From: CAYLGY01 sp964383325
GTDB lineage: Bacteria; Pseudomonadota; Alphaproteobacteria; Rhizobiales; Rhizobiaceae
Length of the DNA: 34,900 nucleotides
Direction: 5' to 3'
Assembly (NCBI GenBank): GCA_964383325.1
Contig: CAYLGY010000020.1
Location: forward strand, 1 to 34,900
Part shown: piece by piece, positions 34,783 to 34,900 of the stretch
Layout: every line of letters begins with the position of its first letter
How positions within the stretch are numbered: position 1 is the first letter of the stretch
The notes under the pieces: generated by a model
The model's input: the letters and a program-made list of their open reading frames with translations, nothing else
The model's database searches: none
Told to the model about the DNA's origin: nothing
Made by a program: the position numbers and the translations under genes

Positions 34783-34815
34783 GAACTGGCCAGAGCAGCA
34801 GCGCAGTTCTTTTTT
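34783..34815 (+). terminator. Rho-independent terminator after trkH
   Basis: GAACTG (34783-34788) and CAGTTC (34804-34809) form a 6-bp stem with a 15-nt loop, followed at once by TTTTTT (34810-34815). A perfect palindrome AGGCTCTAGAGCCT (34769-34782) lies just ahead. The position 37 bases after the trkH stop fits the end of the transcript. The remainder to 34900 shows no gene. Confidence 0.5.
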
Positions 34816-34900
34816 GGTAATATGCGTAAATACAGATAGTTAGGCCAGGGATCGGCGCACTGGCGGGCGTGGCGAAAAGGTATACGCAAGGCACTTAAAA

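Noticed and set aside
34482..34894. Minus-strand open frames at the right edge
   Set aside because: They are opposite trkH and its terminator; no start signal or family resemblance.

Overview
The window is a gene-dense, roughly 60 % GC chromosomal segment of an alphaproteobacterium. The best guess is Hyphomicrobiales (Rhizobiales), because of the membrane-bound, cytochrome-c-fused urate oxidase PuuD next to a two-subunit xanthine dehydrogenase, the ScfR-type XRE regulator, and the symporter/histidine-kinase fusion. No transposase, integrase, phage gene or CRISPR array was found. One tRNA gene is present (tRNA-Thr, CGU anticodon).

Layout. (1) 1-54 looks like the 3' tip of a rightward gene cut off by the window edge. 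(2) 130-5276, minus strand: a complete branched-chain-amino-acid-type (HAAT) ABC importer, transcribed binding protein, permease, permease, ATPase, ATPase. It has two strong hairpins just after the binding-protein gene and a leader rich in inverted repeats. (3) 5444-6979, plus: a divergent ScfR-type regulator that shares this leader. (4) 7202-7921, plus: an AT-richer orphan gene of unknown function. (5) 8022-11451, minus: a signalling operon of a stand-alone receiver, a small two-helix membrane protein and a 909-residue Na+/solute-symporter-STAC-histidine-kinase fusion. (6) tRNA-Thr (minus) and an exported protein of unknown function (plus). (7) 12754-15613, minus: UspA - DUF486 - CinA/MoaB-fold protein - UspA. 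(8) 15890-25000, plus: a Lon-like protease lacking a P-loop lysine, a UspA-like protein, an alpha/beta hydrolase, uraH, xdhA, xdhB, xdhC, mostly joined by overlapping stop/start codons. (9) 24943-25896, minus: a LysR regulator whose 3' end overlaps xdhC. (10) 26020-28565, plus: puuD and guaD. (11) 28679-34746, plus: two exported proteins built of DUF11/Ig-like modules, then a TrkH-type potassium transporter.

How the genes fit together. GuaD (guanine to xanthine), XdhAB with chaperone XdhC (xanthine to urate), PuuD (urate to 5-hydroxyisourate) and UraH (5-hydroxyisourate to OHCU) form a continuous purine-catabolic route, probably controlled by the LysR protein between its two halves. OHCU decarboxylase and allantoinase are not in the window. 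The purine operon is physically continuous with a stress-protein block (Lon-like protease plus three Usp-type proteins, two of them on the opposite strand), which is unusual. The two regulators next to transport genes (ScfR with the ABC importer; the symporter-kinase with its receiver) suggest nutrient sensing. This is inferred from position only.

The most unusual items are the Lon-like protease/Usp/purine arrangement, the symporter-kinase with a lone receiver and a small membrane partner, the modular exported pair beside trkH, and the compositionally odd orphan at 7202-7921. None is shown here to be a new system. All readings are by eye from sequence; no database search was run.
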